From Blattabacterium cuenoti BPAA (GTDB lineage Bacteria > Bacteroidota > Bacteroidia > Flavobacteriales > Blattabacteriaceae), in contig NC_020510.1 of NCBI RefSeq assembly GCF_000348805.1, forward strand, positions 248,001-312,000: 64,000 bases of DNA, given 5' to 3'. The position numbers and the translations under genes were made by a program. Position 1 is the first letter of the stretch. Every line of letters starts with the position of its first letter. This document shows positions 26,315 to 35,500 of this stretch, one piece after another. The notes under the pieces were generated by a model. It was not told the DNA's origin. It worked only from the letters and a program-made list of their open reading frames with translations, and made no database searches.

Positions 26315-27685
26315 ATGGAATATCAAGATATAGCTATAGGTCTTGATGTGGGAACCACAAAGATTGTAGCTATGGTAGGAAGGAGAAATGAATATAATAA
26401 GATTGAGATCTTAGGCATAGGAAAATCTAAAAGTGTAGGTGTACATAGAGGGGTCGTAAATAATATAACTCAAACAATTGAAGCTATTCGTGAAGCGGTA
26501 TCTGAAGCAGAGCATAGTTCGGGTTTAAAAATAAAAGAAGTTATTGTTGGAATAGCAGGACAACATATTAGAAGTCTACAACATAATGATTATATTACTA
26601 GATTAGATTTTGAAAATGTTATCAGTCAAAAAGATATACAAAAATTAATAGATCAAGTTCATAAACTGATTATGCAACCGGGAGAAGAAATTATTCATGT
26701 TCTTCCACAAGAATATAAAGTCGACAGTCAAGCAGAAATAGGAGAACCAATAGGAATGTATGGAAGTCGTTTAGAAGCAAATTTTCATGTAGTTGTAGGA
26801 CAAATTTCTTCGATACGAAATATTGGAAGATGTGTAAAAGCTGCAGGCTTGAATTTATCTGGAATGACCTTAGAACCTTTAGCTTCTGCTGAAGCTGTAT
26901 TAAGTACAGAAGAAAGAGAAGCAGGTGTTGCTTTAGTGGATATAGGAGGAGGGACTACGGATATTGCTATATTTAAAGATAACATTATCCGTCATACTGC
27001 CGTGATCCCTTTTGGAGGAAATGTCATTACTGAAAATATAAAAACAGATTGTTTGGTTATTGAACGACAAGCCGAATTACTAAAAATAAAATTTGGATCT
27101 GCATGGCCAGGAGAAAATAAGGAAACAGAAATTGTTTGTATTCCTGGATTAAGAGGTCGTGATCCTAAAGAAATTTCTTTAAAATACCTTTCCCAAATTA
27201 TTCATATACGAGTATGTGAAATTTTGGAACAAGTAAATGTAGAAATAAAAAATTATGGAAATGAAGAACAAAAGAAAAGACTGATTGCAGGATTAGTTAT
27301 GACAGGTGGAGGTTCTCAACTTAAACATATTCGTCCATTAACAGAATATATTACTGGAATGGACGTTCGTATAGGTTATTCTAACGAACATATAGCAGGA
27401 GGGGAAAACGGGATTATAAGTAATCCAGAATATGCAACATCTATAGGGTTAGTAATTAAAGGACTTGATGATAAAAAAAAATATCTTTGTACAAACGCAG
27501 AGATGGAACATAGATATAATAGATATGATGGAAATCCTGAGTTGATTTCTACGAAGTTTTATAATAAAAATCGTAGATTAAATTTTGAAGAGGATCAGAA
27601 TCATAAAAAGAAAAAAAATAAAACAAAATCTTTTCTTGAAATTTGGGCAGATAAGTTCCGTCAAATATTGAATGATACAGAATAA
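26315..27685 (+). CDS. ftsA: Cell division protein FtsA
   Basis: Actin-fold ATPase that tethers FtsZ to the membrane. IGLDVGTTKIVAMVG at residues 7-21 is the phosphate-1 motif, VDIGGGTTDIAIF the phosphate-2 motif and VMTGGGSQLKHI the adenosine motif. The C-terminal end KSFLEIWADKFRQIL has hydrophobic and aromatic residues spaced as in the FtsA membrane-binding amphipathic helix. 456 residues. Directly upstream of ftsZ (11 bp). Confidence 0.96.
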   Translation: MEYQDIAIGLDVGTTKIVAMVGRRNEYNKIEILGIGKSKSVGVHRGVVNNITQTIEAIREAVSEAEHSSGLKIKEVIVGIAGQHIRSLQHNDYITRLDFENVISQKDIQKLIDQVHKLIMQPGEEIIHVLPQEYKVDSQAEIGEPIGMYGSRLEANFHVVVGQISSIRNIGRCVKAAGLNLSGMTLEPLASAEAVLSTEEREAGVALVDIGGGTTDIAIFKDNIIRHTAVIPFGGNVITENIKTDCLVIERQAELLKIKFGSAWPGENKETEIVCIPGLRGRDPKEISLKYLSQIIHIRVCEILEQVNVEIKNYGNEEQKKRLIAGLVMTGGGSQLKHIRPLTEYITGMDVRIGYSNEHIAGGENGIISNPEYATSIGLVIKGLDDKKKYLCTNAEMEHRYNRYDGNPELISTKFYNKNRRLNFEEDQNHKKKKNKTKSFLEIWADKFRQILNDTE

Positions 27686-27696
27686 TAAACTATGAA

Positions 27697-29055
27697 ATGA
27701 AAAAAGAAGATTTTATAAAGAAAGAAAACGATCAATTGGAATTTCCAAAAAATCGTTCAGCTTCCATCAAAGTAATTGGAGTAGGAGGAGGAGGAAGTAA
27801 TGCTTTAAGTCATATGTTTGAACAAGGAATAACTGGGGTAGATTTTATTGCGTGTAATACAGATGCACAAGCGTTAAATAATAATCCAGTTCCTATAAAA
27901 ATTCAATTAGGGGCTTCTATTACAGAAGGACTTGGTGCTGGAGCAGATCCAGAAGTAGGAGAAAAGGCTGCATTAGAAAGTTTGGAGGAAATAAAAAGTA
28001 TTTTAGATTCTAATACTAAAATGACCTTCATTACAGCAGGAATGGGTGGAGGAACGGGAACTGGTGCTGCTCCAATTATTGCAGGAATTTCTAAAGAAAA
28101 AGGAATTCTAACTGTAGGGATCGTTACAATTCCATTTCATTTTGAAGGAAAAATGAGATTACAACAAGCTCAAAAAGGAATAGAAGCATTAAGAAAAAAT
28201 GTGGATTCTCTCATTGTGATTAATAATGATAAATTGAGAGAATTATATGGAAATCTAGGATTTAAAGCGGGTTTTTCAAAAGCTGATGAAGTTTTAACGA
28301 CGGCAGCTAAGGGGATTGCAGAAGTCATCACTCATCATTATAAACAAAATATAGATTTAAGAGATACAAGAACCGTTCTCAAAGAAAGTGGTACGGCTGT
28401 TATGGGTTCTTCTATTGCTGTTGGAGAAAATAGAGCAAAAGAAGCTGTTGTACAAGCTTTAGATTCCCCATTATTGAATGATAATAAAATTACGGGAGCC
28501 AAAAATGTCCTTCTTCTTATTGTTTCAGGAAAAATAGAAATTACTATAGATGAAATAGGAATTATCAGTGATTATATACAAGCTGAAGCAGGAAATAATG
28601 CTAATATTATAATGGGTCTAGGGGAAGACGAAGGTTTGGAAGAAAGTATTTCAGTTACTATAGTGGCCACGGGATTTCCTACGGAAATACAGAGAGCTAT
28701 TAATCATGAAGAAAAAAAAATATTTCATAGATTAGAAGAACCTTATGAACAAAGATTAAACAAAATAGAAGAAATCCATTCTTATTCTAAACGGATTGAT
28801 CCTAATTTTTCAAAAACTTATTCAAAATCCAGTCATTTAGAAAAATTTTATTATAAAAATAAAAAAGATGATTTTTTATCGAATCAAAAACAAAACATTT
28901 TTGATCTGTCTATAAATTCAAATTTTTATAAAGAAAAGAAACATAAAAAATACATGTTAGAAGATAGTTTTGATCTTCCGATTTCATACAATGAAAATGA
29001 AAAAAAAATCTTAAAACGTAAAAAAGAAAATAAACCAAATCAAGAGTTAAATTGA
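27697..29055 (+). CDS. ftsZ: Cell division protein FtsZ
   Basis: Tubulin-like GTPase forming the division ring. IKVIGVGGGGSNAL opens the Rossmann part at about 24, the signature GGGTGTGAAP is at 118-127, and NNDKLRELYG and the T7-like FSKADEVLTTAAKGIAE follow. The globular domain ends near residue 335. The 115-residue tail is lysine/asparagine-rich and I do not see a clear conserved C-terminal FtsA-binding peptide. The TGA stop overlaps a TTG start for hisS. Confidence 0.96.
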   Translation: MKKEDFIKKENDQLEFPKNRSASIKVIGVGGGGSNALSHMFEQGITGVDFIACNTDAQALNNNPVPIKIQLGASITEGLGAGADPEVGEKAALESLEEIKSILDSNTKMTFITAGMGGGTGTGAAPIIAGISKEKGILTVGIVTIPFHFEGKMRLQQAQKGIEALRKNVDSLIVINNDKLRELYGNLGFKAGFSKADEVLTTAAKGIAEVITHHYKQNIDLRDTRTVLKESGTAVMGSSIAVGENRAKEAVVQALDSPLLNDNKITGAKNVLLLIVSGKIEITIDEIGIISDYIQAEAGNNANIIMGLGEDEGLEESISVTIVATGFPTEIQRAINHEEKKIFHRLEEPYEQRLNKIEEIHSYSKRIDPNFSKTYSKSSHLEKFYYKNKKDDFLSNQKQNIFDLSINSNFYKEKKHKKYMLEDSFDLPISYNENEKKILKRKKENKPNQELN

Positions 29056-30461
29056 TCAATCTTCCCAAAGGAACCAGAGATTACTCATCTATTGATATGA
29101 GTAAACGAAATTATTTAATTCAAACGATTCGAACACAATTTGAACTTTTTGGTTTTGATTCTATAGAAACTCCTTCCATAGAAAATATTTCTACTCTTGT
29201 TGGTAAATATGGAGAAGAAGGAGATTCCTTAATGTTTAAATTGCTCCATTCAGGTAATTTTTTAAAAAAAAGAATTTTAGATTTTTTAAAAAAAATCAAA
29301 AATAATCGAGAAATAGTTGTTAATAATGTTGTGGAAAAGTGTTTCATTGAACATATGTCGAATAAAGCTCTTAGATATGATTTAACGGTTCCTTTTGTTC
29401 GTTATGTAGTTATGCATAAAAATGAAATCATTTTTCCTTTTAAAAGATACCAAATACAACCTGTCTGGCGTGCAGATAAACCTCAAAAAGGAAGATTGAG
29501 AGAATTTTACCAATGTGATGCAGATATGATATCATATTCTTGGTCTTTATGGGAAGAAATAGAATTAATTCAACTTTGTGACGAAATTTTTACTAAATTA
29601 AATTTTCCTATCATTATCTATATTAATCATAGAGATATATTAAGAGGACTAGTTGAAATAGCTGGCATAAAAAATAATTTATGGAAAGATTTTACTACAT
29701 CTTTAGATAAATGGAATAAAATTGGACGAGATTTAGTAAAAAAAGAAATGCTTTCCAAAGGAATTACATCTTTATCTTTTGATAAAGTGGCATTTTTTTT
29801 TGATATGAAAGAAAATTTCTATCATAAAGAAAAACATTTAACTATAGCTTTACAAAATTCTGAAATAGGAAAAAAAGGATTACGAGATCTGAGTTTTATT
29901 TATAGAAATATAAATAATATTTCTTTACAAAATACAAAATTGGAATGGAATATTTCTTTAGCTAGAGGAATGAATTATTATACAGGGACAATATTAGAAA
30001 TTGTTCCATTCTACAATAAGAGTTTTATTTCTATTGGAGGAGGAGGGAGATATGATCAATTAGCTCATTCATTTGGGTTAAACAATATTTATGGAGTAGG
30101 AATTTCTTTAGGTTTGGATCGAATTTATTTAGCCATGGAGCATGAAAATCTATTTCAAACTGTTTCTAATTATCCTTCAAAAGTTTTATTTATTAATTTC
30201 GGAAATGAAGAGGTTTTATATGCATACAAAATAATCAAATTTTTGAGAAAAAAAGGAATTTCTACTCAATTATATCCTAATGCGGAGAAAATAGGAAAAC
30301 AATTTAGATATGCTAATGATAACAATATTCCATTTGTTATTAGTATCGGAAAAAACGAAATTAATAAAAATAAAATCAGAATGAAAGATCTTCAAAAAAG
30401 AACAGAAAAAGAATACGATAACATTAACAATGTTGTGAATCAATTAACGAAAAAATTATGA
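29052..30461 (+). CDS. hisS: Histidyl-tRNA synthetase
   Basis: Class II synthetase charging tRNA-His (the tRNA lies at 52.3 kb). The start is TTG at 29052, overlapping the ftsZ stop as TTGA; it gives MINLPKGTRDYSSID, matching the family's PKGTRD opening, and no ATG is available earlier. Motif 2 lies in the region around RYQIQPVWRADKPQKGRLREFYQCD, histidine-binding motifs are YYTGTILE and GGGGRYDQLAHSFG, and motif 3 is GVGISLGLDR. The anticodon domain is the last 95 residues. Convergent with pnuC, overlapping it by 6 bp. Confidence 0.95.
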   Translation: MINLPKGTRDYSSIDMSKRNYLIQTIRTQFELFGFDSIETPSIENISTLVGKYGEEGDSLMFKLLHSGNFLKKRILDFLKKIKNNREIVVNNVVEKCFIEHMSNKALRYDLTVPFVRYVVMHKNEIIFPFKRYQIQPVWRADKPQKGRLREFYQCDADMISYSWSLWEEIELIQLCDEIFTKLNFPIIIYINHRDILRGLVEIAGIKNNLWKDFTTSLDKWNKIGRDLVKKEMLSKGITSLSFDKVAFFFDMKENFYHKEKHLTIALQNSEIGKKGLRDLSFIYRNINNISLQNTKLEWNISLARGMNYYTGTILEIVPFYNKSFISIGGGGRYDQLAHSFGLNNIYGVGISLGLDRIYLAMEHENLFQTVSNYPSKVLFINFGNEEVLYAYKIIKFLRKKGISTQLYPNAEKIGKQFRYANDNNIPFVISIGKNEINKNKIRMKDLQKRTEKEYDNINNVVNQLTKKL

Positions 30462-31088
30462 TAAAATTGGATTGAGTGCTTTTTTCTTCCAAAGAAAAAA
30501 ACCGACTATAGCCAATAGAAGAAGAATAATAAATAAAATTCCTGTTAATATAAAACCTTTCAAAAAATAAATAGGAACGGAAATTCCGTTTCCCACCATC
30601 CAAAATATCCAATTTTCTACTTTTTTCATGGACATTTGATACATACCAGAAAAATAAATACCTGTTGTCAGAATATCCATCCAATCAAAATGAGACTGAA
30701 GTTTTCCATAAAAAACATAAACTATCATACTGAAAATACAAGTGGATAAAAACAAAATAAAGGTATAAAAATAATCTTTTTTATTGCAAAAAGTAATAGG
30801 AATTTTTTTATTTTTATCCTTCTTATACATCCATGCATACCATCCATAAAAACTCATCAACGTGTAATACAAGTTAATAATAAAATTTCCATAAAGAGAG
30901 GTATCAAAAGTTAAATAACTATATATAATCGTACTAACTATTCCTATTGGATATACCCATACATTATTTTTTTGAGCATAGAATACACTAAATATTGTAA
31001 ATGCTACAGCTGTTAATTCTAAAATTATGTGAAAAAAACTATTATGATAATAGGGGGATAAAAGGATATCTATCCAATCATTATTCAT
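30456..31088 (-). CDS. pnuC: Nicotinamide riboside transporter PnuC
   Basis: Inner-membrane facilitator for NAD precursors, member of the PnuC (SemiSWEET-related) family. The 210 residues carry seven to eight hydrophobic spans. Recognisable parts are VWVYPIGIVSTIIYSYLTFDTSLYG near residue 43, LYYTLMSFYGWYAWMYKKD and NWIFWMVGNGISVPIYFLKG. A symbiont relying on host vitamins would explain its retention. It lies 18 bp downstream of the phosphopantetheinyl transferase gene. Confidence 0.9.
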   Translation of the reverse strand: MNNDWIDILLSPYYHNSFFHIILELTAVAFTIFSVFYAQKNNVWVYPIGIVSTIIYSYLTFDTSLYGNFIINLYYTLMSFYGWYAWMYKKDKNKKIPITFCNKKDYFYTFILFLSTCIFSMIVYVFYGKLQSHFDWMDILTTGIYFSGMYQMSMKKVENWIFWMVGNGISVPIYFLKGFILTGILFIILLLLAIVGFFLWKKKALNPILS

Positions 31089-31106
31089 ATAATAATATTA
31101 TAATAT

Positions 31107-31742
31107 TTATTTGTCTATAATGTAAACTAAGTAATGTTCTTCTATTTTTCGATAGAAAGCAGAAAATCGTTGACTATAGGAATTTTTTATAATCCAGCAT
31201 GATACACGAGAATTTTTTTGAAGGCAAAAAGGAGAAACTTTATAATGATCTAAAAAACTATAAAAAATACCTCCTTCTAGTTTATATAAACTTTCTTTAA
31301 TTCCCCATATAATATGTAAATAATCTTCTTCATAATTTGGATGAATAAAGATAGATTCATCATCCCTAATAAATTTTTTCTTTATTCTTACTATCTTTTT
31401 ATCTTTTCGTAATTTTTCTATGTCTATTCCTATATGATAAGAACTTATAGCTATGGCTATTTTTTCAAAAGAATGACTCAAAGAAATATGTTTTCCTTCA
31501 GAAAAAAGAAAAGGTTTTCTTTTTTCATTATAAAAAATATTCATTTTTATACCTATATATCTCAAAGCAGAACGTATTCCTAAAAATTCTCTTTTTCGTT
31601 TTTCTGATAATGATAAAAAAAACATTTTTTCTTTATCTGAAAGATAAAGTTTTCTTAAAAACATAGTTTCTAAAAAATGTTTCCATTTAAAAACTATGAT
31701 CATAGTATGAAGAGTATGAAATTTATAGGTATAAAAATTCAT
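31107..31742 (-). CDS. 4'-phosphopantetheinyl transferase superfamily protein
   Basis: Transfers the phosphopantetheine arm of CoA to carrier proteins such as ACP. In 211 residues it has the signature: GIDIEK at 105-110 with the magnesium ligands Asp107 and Glu109, and WGIKESLYK at 146-154 with the WxxKE motif. The preceding ISLSHSFEKIAIAIS is the conserved SHS region. The architecture is the Sfp/HetI-like type rather than compact AcpS; whether it activates the fatty-acid ACP here is inference. Confidence 0.85.
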   Translation of the reverse strand: MNFYTYKFHTLHTMIIVFKWKHFLETMFLRKLYLSDKEKMFFLSLSEKRKREFLGIRSALRYIGIKMNIFYNEKRKPFLFSEGKHISLSHSFEKIAIAISSYHIGIDIEKLRKDKKIVRIKKKFIRDDESIFIHPNYEEDYLHIIWGIKESLYKLEGGIFYSFLDHYKVSPFCLQKNSRVSCWIIKNSYSQRFSAFYRKIEEHYLVYIIDK

Positions 31743-31806
31743 TGCTATTTTAGAAATTCTTTAAATCTAGCCATTTTTTTTGTACTATTGTGAATATTAT
31801 TTAATT

Positions 31807-32832
31807 ATGTTGTATAAAGAAATTGAAAAAGCGTTAAAAAATGTTATTATTATTGATAATAAAAATATTGTAGAATCTGGTTGGGTAAAAAAAATAGATT
31901 TATTAAATAATGAAATCAGAATCTATTTAAGTTTATCCAATCCTACTATGCATATAAAAAACAAACTCATCAAAGAGATAAACCGTTCTATAAAAAATCA
32001 AAATATTTTAGATACAATCCGCATCAAAATAGAAATAAAATCAGAGACGAAAATAAAACCTGGAATAAAAAATATAATAGCTGTAGCTTCTGGAAAAGGA
32101 GGGGTCGGAAAATCCACAGTAGCAACAAATATAGCAGTTTCTTTAGTTAAAATGGGTTTTTATGTTGGATTATTAGATGCGGATATTTATGGTCCATCTA
32201 TTCCATTAATGTTTAATCTTAAAGAAGAATCGGTGAATTTACAACAACATAAAAATGGAATTCTGAATCCTATTACTAGTTATGGAGTTAAAATTATATC
32301 TATAGGTTTTTTTTCAAAATATGGACAGGCTATTGTTTGGAGGGGCCCCATGGTAACTAAAGTTTTGAGACAATTTATGTATGAAACCAATTGGGGGGAA
32401 TTAGATTTTTTAATTGTAGATTTACCTCCAGGAACAGGAGATATTCATTTATCTCTTTTGCAGGAGATTTCATTATTTAAATTAAAAGGAATTGTTATAG
32501 TAAGTACATCTCAAAAAATAGCCTTGTCGGACGTTAATCGGTCTGTAGGAATGTTTCGTATTCAATCTATTTATGTTCCCATACTTGGAATTATAGAAAA
32601 TATGTCTTATGTTCTTTCAAAAAAAACTAAAGAAAAATACTATTTTTTTGGAAAAAATGGAGTAAAAGATTTTTCAAAAGAAATGAATCTTTTTTTTCTT
32701 GGAGAAATTCCTATGTTACAAACAATACGAGAATATTCAGATTTGGGAATTCCTATTGTCTTAGAAAACAAGGAGATTAGAAATCTATTTATCAACATAA
32801 CGAAAAATATTATAAAACAAATAAAATTATAA
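31807..32832 (+). CDS. Mrp/ApbC-family iron-sulfur cluster carrier ATPase
   Basis: Cytosolic P-loop ATPase thought to carry Fe-S clusters. A DUF59/MIP18-like N-terminal domain (residues 1-85) precedes the ATPase domain with the deviant Walker A ASGKGGVGKST, DADIYGPSIP and VDLPPGTGDIHLSL. The usual CxxC metal motif after ENMSY is not present; the segment runs ENMSYVLSKKTKEKYYFFG. I recall the same lack in other Bacteroidota. The frame opens with a TTG at 31780, but the ATG at 31807 (MLYKEIEKAL) fits homologues. 341 residues. Convergent overlap of 6 bp with the next gene. Confidence 0.92.
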   Translation: MLYKEIEKALKNVIIIDNKNIVESGWVKKIDLLNNEIRIYLSLSNPTMHIKNKLIKEINRSIKNQNILDTIRIKIEIKSETKIKPGIKNIIAVASGKGGVGKSTVATNIAVSLVKMGFYVGLLDADIYGPSIPLMFNLKEESVNLQQHKNGILNPITSYGVKIISIGFFSKYGQAIVWRGPMVTKVLRQFMYETNWGELDFLIVDLPPGTGDIHLSLLQEISLFKLKGIVIVSTSQKIALSDVNRSVGMFRIQSIYVPILGIIENMSYVLSKKTKEKYYFFGKNGVKDFSKEMNLFFLGEIPMLQTIREYSDLGIPIVLENKEIRNLFINITKNIIKQIKL

Positions 32833-33627
32833 ACAAAGTTTGATAAATTCTTTTACTATTAATATTAGAAGAGATATAGATTTTTCTATTTCTTTATAAA
32901 AAAATGGCTTAAAATTGGAATTTCGATGTTCATCAGATTTTTTATATAATCCCATTATAATGGATATAGCAAATACTCGTAAATTCATACATCTAGCTTT
33001 TATGACATCTGATACTATATCTATGCCTACACTATCTCCCCCCATAGATCGTATCATTGCATATTCTGCATAGGTTTTATAATTAGAATAAGGATAAGCG
33101 ACATATACTCCTTTCTGAATAATGATATTATGATTCATTGCAATATTTTCTGCAATTTCTATCATTTTTTTATCATATGGTTCTGTAATTTCGAAAAATC
33201 TATTTTTTATAAATTCTTTTATATTAGAACTTTCCGGAAAAAAATTAATATGATCCTTAACCAACATCACATCTCCCATTTTGTAATTGGGATTGACCCC
33301 ACCAGAAATATTAATCAATATGAATTTGTCTATTCCTATATTTTTACACAATACAATTGAGAAATTGTTTGTTCTATTTTCTTCAGAAAAAGGTTCTATT
33401 AAAAGAACCACATTTTTATCTTCTATTTTTCCGAAAATAAATTTTCCATATAAATTTTTTTTTGAGAAAAGGGGTATTTCTTCATAAGAAATGCATATAG
33501 GATTTTTGATCTCTTCTATCAATCGATCAAATTGATTTCCTAATAATAAAATTCCAAAATCAGGTTTTTCTTTGATTTTGTTTTGGATGTATTGTTTTGA
33601 TTTTTCTAAAGTCATAGTCATTAACAT
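32827..33627 (-). CDS. Purine nucleoside phosphorylase family protein, active site apparently lost
   Basis: About 266 residues with the fold-defining motifs of trimeric purine nucleoside phosphorylase: SGGVNPNYKMGDVMLVKDHINFF and AEYAMIRSMGGDSVGIDIVSDVIKARCMNLRVF. Compared from memory with human PNP, the functional residues are replaced: the phosphate loop GSGLG reads GNQFD, GRFH reads EPFS, Glu201 reads Lys, Ser220 reads Asp and Asn243 reads Gly. It is an intact open frame, so it may be a pseudoenzyme, have another substrate, or be on the way to decay. The longest open frame begins at 33699, but nearby ATGs at 33627, 33621 and 33615 fit the family better. Confidence 0.75.
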   Translation of the reverse strand: MLMTMTLEKSKQYIQNKIKEKPDFGILLLGNQFDRLIEEIKNPICISYEEIPLFSKKNLYGKFIFGKIEDKNVVLLIEPFSEENRTNNFSIVLCKNIGIDKFILINISGGVNPNYKMGDVMLVKDHINFFPESSNIKEFIKNRFFEITEPYDKKMIEIAENIAMNHNIIIQKGVYVAYPYSNYKTYAEYAMIRSMGGDSVGIDIVSDVIKARCMNLRVFAISIIMGLYKKSDEHRNSNFKPFFYKEIEKSISLLILIVKEFIKLCL

Positions 33628-33746
33628 AATAAAATTCAAAGTTTTTATCAAATTATATTCTACGAATAGAATCCCCCGAAAAAGGGAAAAATAAAACAAA
33701 GGTAAATTGTTTGATTGATTTAATCATTTGATGAATTTTGACTTAC

Positions 33747-34769
33747 TTATTGTATGATATTTACTTCCCTGGATAAAGGAATCCCAAACTTTTTTTTTAT
33801 GTTTTTTGTTATTTTTTCTGAAAAAGAATATATCTCCATTCCAGTAGCTTTTCCATAGTTTACTAAAATAATAGGTTTTTTTTCATATATTCCTACATTT
33901 CCAATTTTTTTTTCTTTCCATCCTATATTTTCAATTAATGAATTAGCAGATAGTTTGACTTTATGATTAGAAATATTATAACCTGTAATAGTAGGATGTT
34001 GATGTTGTAGTTTTTTAAAAATCAAAACCTCTACTGTAGGATTGATAAAAAAACTTCCCGCATTTCCAATTTTTTTTGGATTTGGAAGTTTTTTCTGTCT
34101 AACATTAAAAATGGCCTGACTTAAATCGTTGAGAGTAGGCATTTTAATATTCATATTTTCTAATTCTTTTTGAATTTCCACATAAGATGTATTTAATTGT
34201 TTATATTTCTTTCTTAAAAGAAAAAAAACAGATAAAATCAGAAATTTATTTCTATAATGAGGATGTTTAAAGAAAGAATAACGATATTTTAATTGACATT
34301 CTTCACGTGTAAATTCTCTTATTTTTCTATGATAGATTTCATATGCTTGTACTTTTATTAAAGTATCTTTTACTTCTGATCCATATGCTCCAATGTTTTG
34401 AATGGGAGCAGCTCCAACTGTACCAGGAATAAATGATAAGTTTTCTAAACCACTAAATCCTTTTTTGATCGTCCAGTTTACAAATTCATTCCAATTTTCT
34501 CCAGCAAAAGCTTGAACAATGACTTGAGAATGATTTTCTTTGATCACTTTCTTTCCTTTGATTCCCATTTTCATGACTAATCCCGGATAATAATTTTTTA
34601 AAAAAAGAATATTACTTCCATTTCCTAAAAAAAGTTTTGAAATGGATGGATATATATCAAAAATTTTTAGAATTTCTTCTATACTTCTTACTTCTACAAA
34701 ATAACGAGCATAAACATTTATTCCAAATGTATTAAATTTTTTTAGAGAAAAGTTTTTTTTAATGAACAT
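33747..34769 (-). CDS. murB: UDP-N-acetylenolpyruvoylglucosamine reductase MurB
   Basis: FAD-dependent reduction of UDP-GlcNAc-enolpyruvate to UDP-MurNAc. The 340 residues match type I MurB. FAD-binding segments are LGNGSNILF near residue 49 and IPGTVGAAPIQNIGAYGSEV around 120; KIGNAGSFFINP near 240 carries the catalytic Ser, and the C-terminal domain follows. Located away from the dcw cluster, as in many Bacteroidota. Its upstream region (103 bp to the YtxH gene) is shared by two divergent transcripts. Confidence 0.95.
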   Translation of the reverse strand: MFIKKNFSLKKFNTFGINVYARYFVEVRSIEEILKIFDIYPSISKLFLGNGSNILFLKNYYPGLVMKMGIKGKKVIKENHSQVIVQAFAGENWNEFVNWTIKKGFSGLENLSFIPGTVGAAPIQNIGAYGSEVKDTLIKVQAYEIYHRKIREFTREECQLKYRYSFFKHPHYRNKFLILSVFFLLRKKYKQLNTSYVEIQKELENMNIKMPTLNDLSQAIFNVRQKKLPNPKKIGNAGSFFINPTVEVLIFKKLQHQHPTITGYNISNHKVKLSANSLIENIGWKEKKIGNVGIYEKKPIILVNYGKATGMEIYSFSEKITKNIKKKFGIPLSREVNIIQ

Positions 34770-34872
34770 GTGAAAAATATTTCATAAATACATAAATACA
34801 ATTTTGTACGTAAATATTGTATGATTAAATTTATCCGTAGTAAATAAAAGTAAAATATAAAATTGTTTTTTT

Positions 34873-35136
34873 ATGAAAAAAGGAGGAAGTTTTTTTTGGG
34901 GAGTTTTTTTAGGAACTATAGCCGGGTTAATAGTGGGAATGATATTCTCTACAAAAAAAGAGGAAAAAATCAAAAATATATTAGAAAAAAAAACAGAAGA
35001 ATTAAGAGATAACTTACAGGAAATTGGGAATAGAATTGGAAAAAAAGTACATAAAATCAAATCAGACTTTGAATCTAAGTGGAAAAAAAATAAAATAGAA
35101 AAAATGGATCAAGTAGAAGATGAATTAGGAACTTAA
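34873..35136 (+). CDS. YtxH-domain small membrane protein
   Basis: 87-residue protein with one N-terminal glycine-rich transmembrane helix (about 7-26, WGVFLGTIAGLIVGMIFS) followed by a charged, coiled-coil-like tail. The FxGxxxGxxxGLxxAP-like pattern and tail are those of YtxH-domain proteins, whose function is unknown but often linked to stress. It is followed by another small membrane protein, an arrangement common in Flavobacteria as I recall. Confidence 0.75.
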   Translation: MKKGGSFFWGVFLGTIAGLIVGMIFSTKKEEKIKNILEKKTEELRDNLQEIGNRIGKKVHKIKSDFESKWKKNKIEKMDQVEDELGT

Positions 35137-35164
35137 AACTGAATAAGTTTTTTATTGTTTTAAA

Positions 35165-35494
35165 ATGTTCATTTTTATTAAAAATTTTATCCATAAAAAA
35201 TGGTGTATTTTTAGAAATGAAGTCATTCAAATATTGATTTCCATCATGACAGAAATTTTTTTAAATTTTTTATTATTGATCCTTTGCATTCTTATTTTTT
35301 TTTTAGTAAGTCTTTCTTTATGTTTTTTTCTTTCTTTTTATGTTGGAAATTATGTTATCGGATTTGGAATTCTAACTTTTTCATATTTTTTAATTTTTAT
35401 TGTTACATTTTTTTTTGGTAAAAATATTACACGATTTTTAATAAAAAATTTATTTAATAAATTTTTTATTAAACTTTTTGATAATAAAAAATAA
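35165..35494 (+). CDS. Small membrane protein, phage-holin/DUF1469-like
   Basis: 109 residues with an N-terminal amphipathic part (HKKWCIFRNEVIQILISIMTEI) and two transmembrane helices at about 37-57 and 63-87, separated by a short loop. Order and topology fit the holin-superfamily III (DUF1469) proteins often found after YtxH genes. No catalytic motif is visible. The family assignment rests mainly on topology and context. Confidence 0.55.
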   Translation: MFIFIKNFIHKKWCIFRNEVIQILISIMTEIFLNFLLLILCILIFFLVSLSLCFFLSFYVGNYVIGFGILTFSYFLIFIVTFFFGKNITRFLIKNLFNKFFIKLFDNKK

Positions 35495-35500
35495 TATTTT

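Noticed and set aside
31080-31106. AT-only inverted repeat between pnuC and the phosphopantetheinyl transferase gene
   Set aside because: The arms are short and made of A and T alone, expected by chance here.
33700-34872. A riboswitch or structured leader around murB and the divergent YtxH gene
   Set aside because: The gaps are short and AT-rich and show no stable stems.
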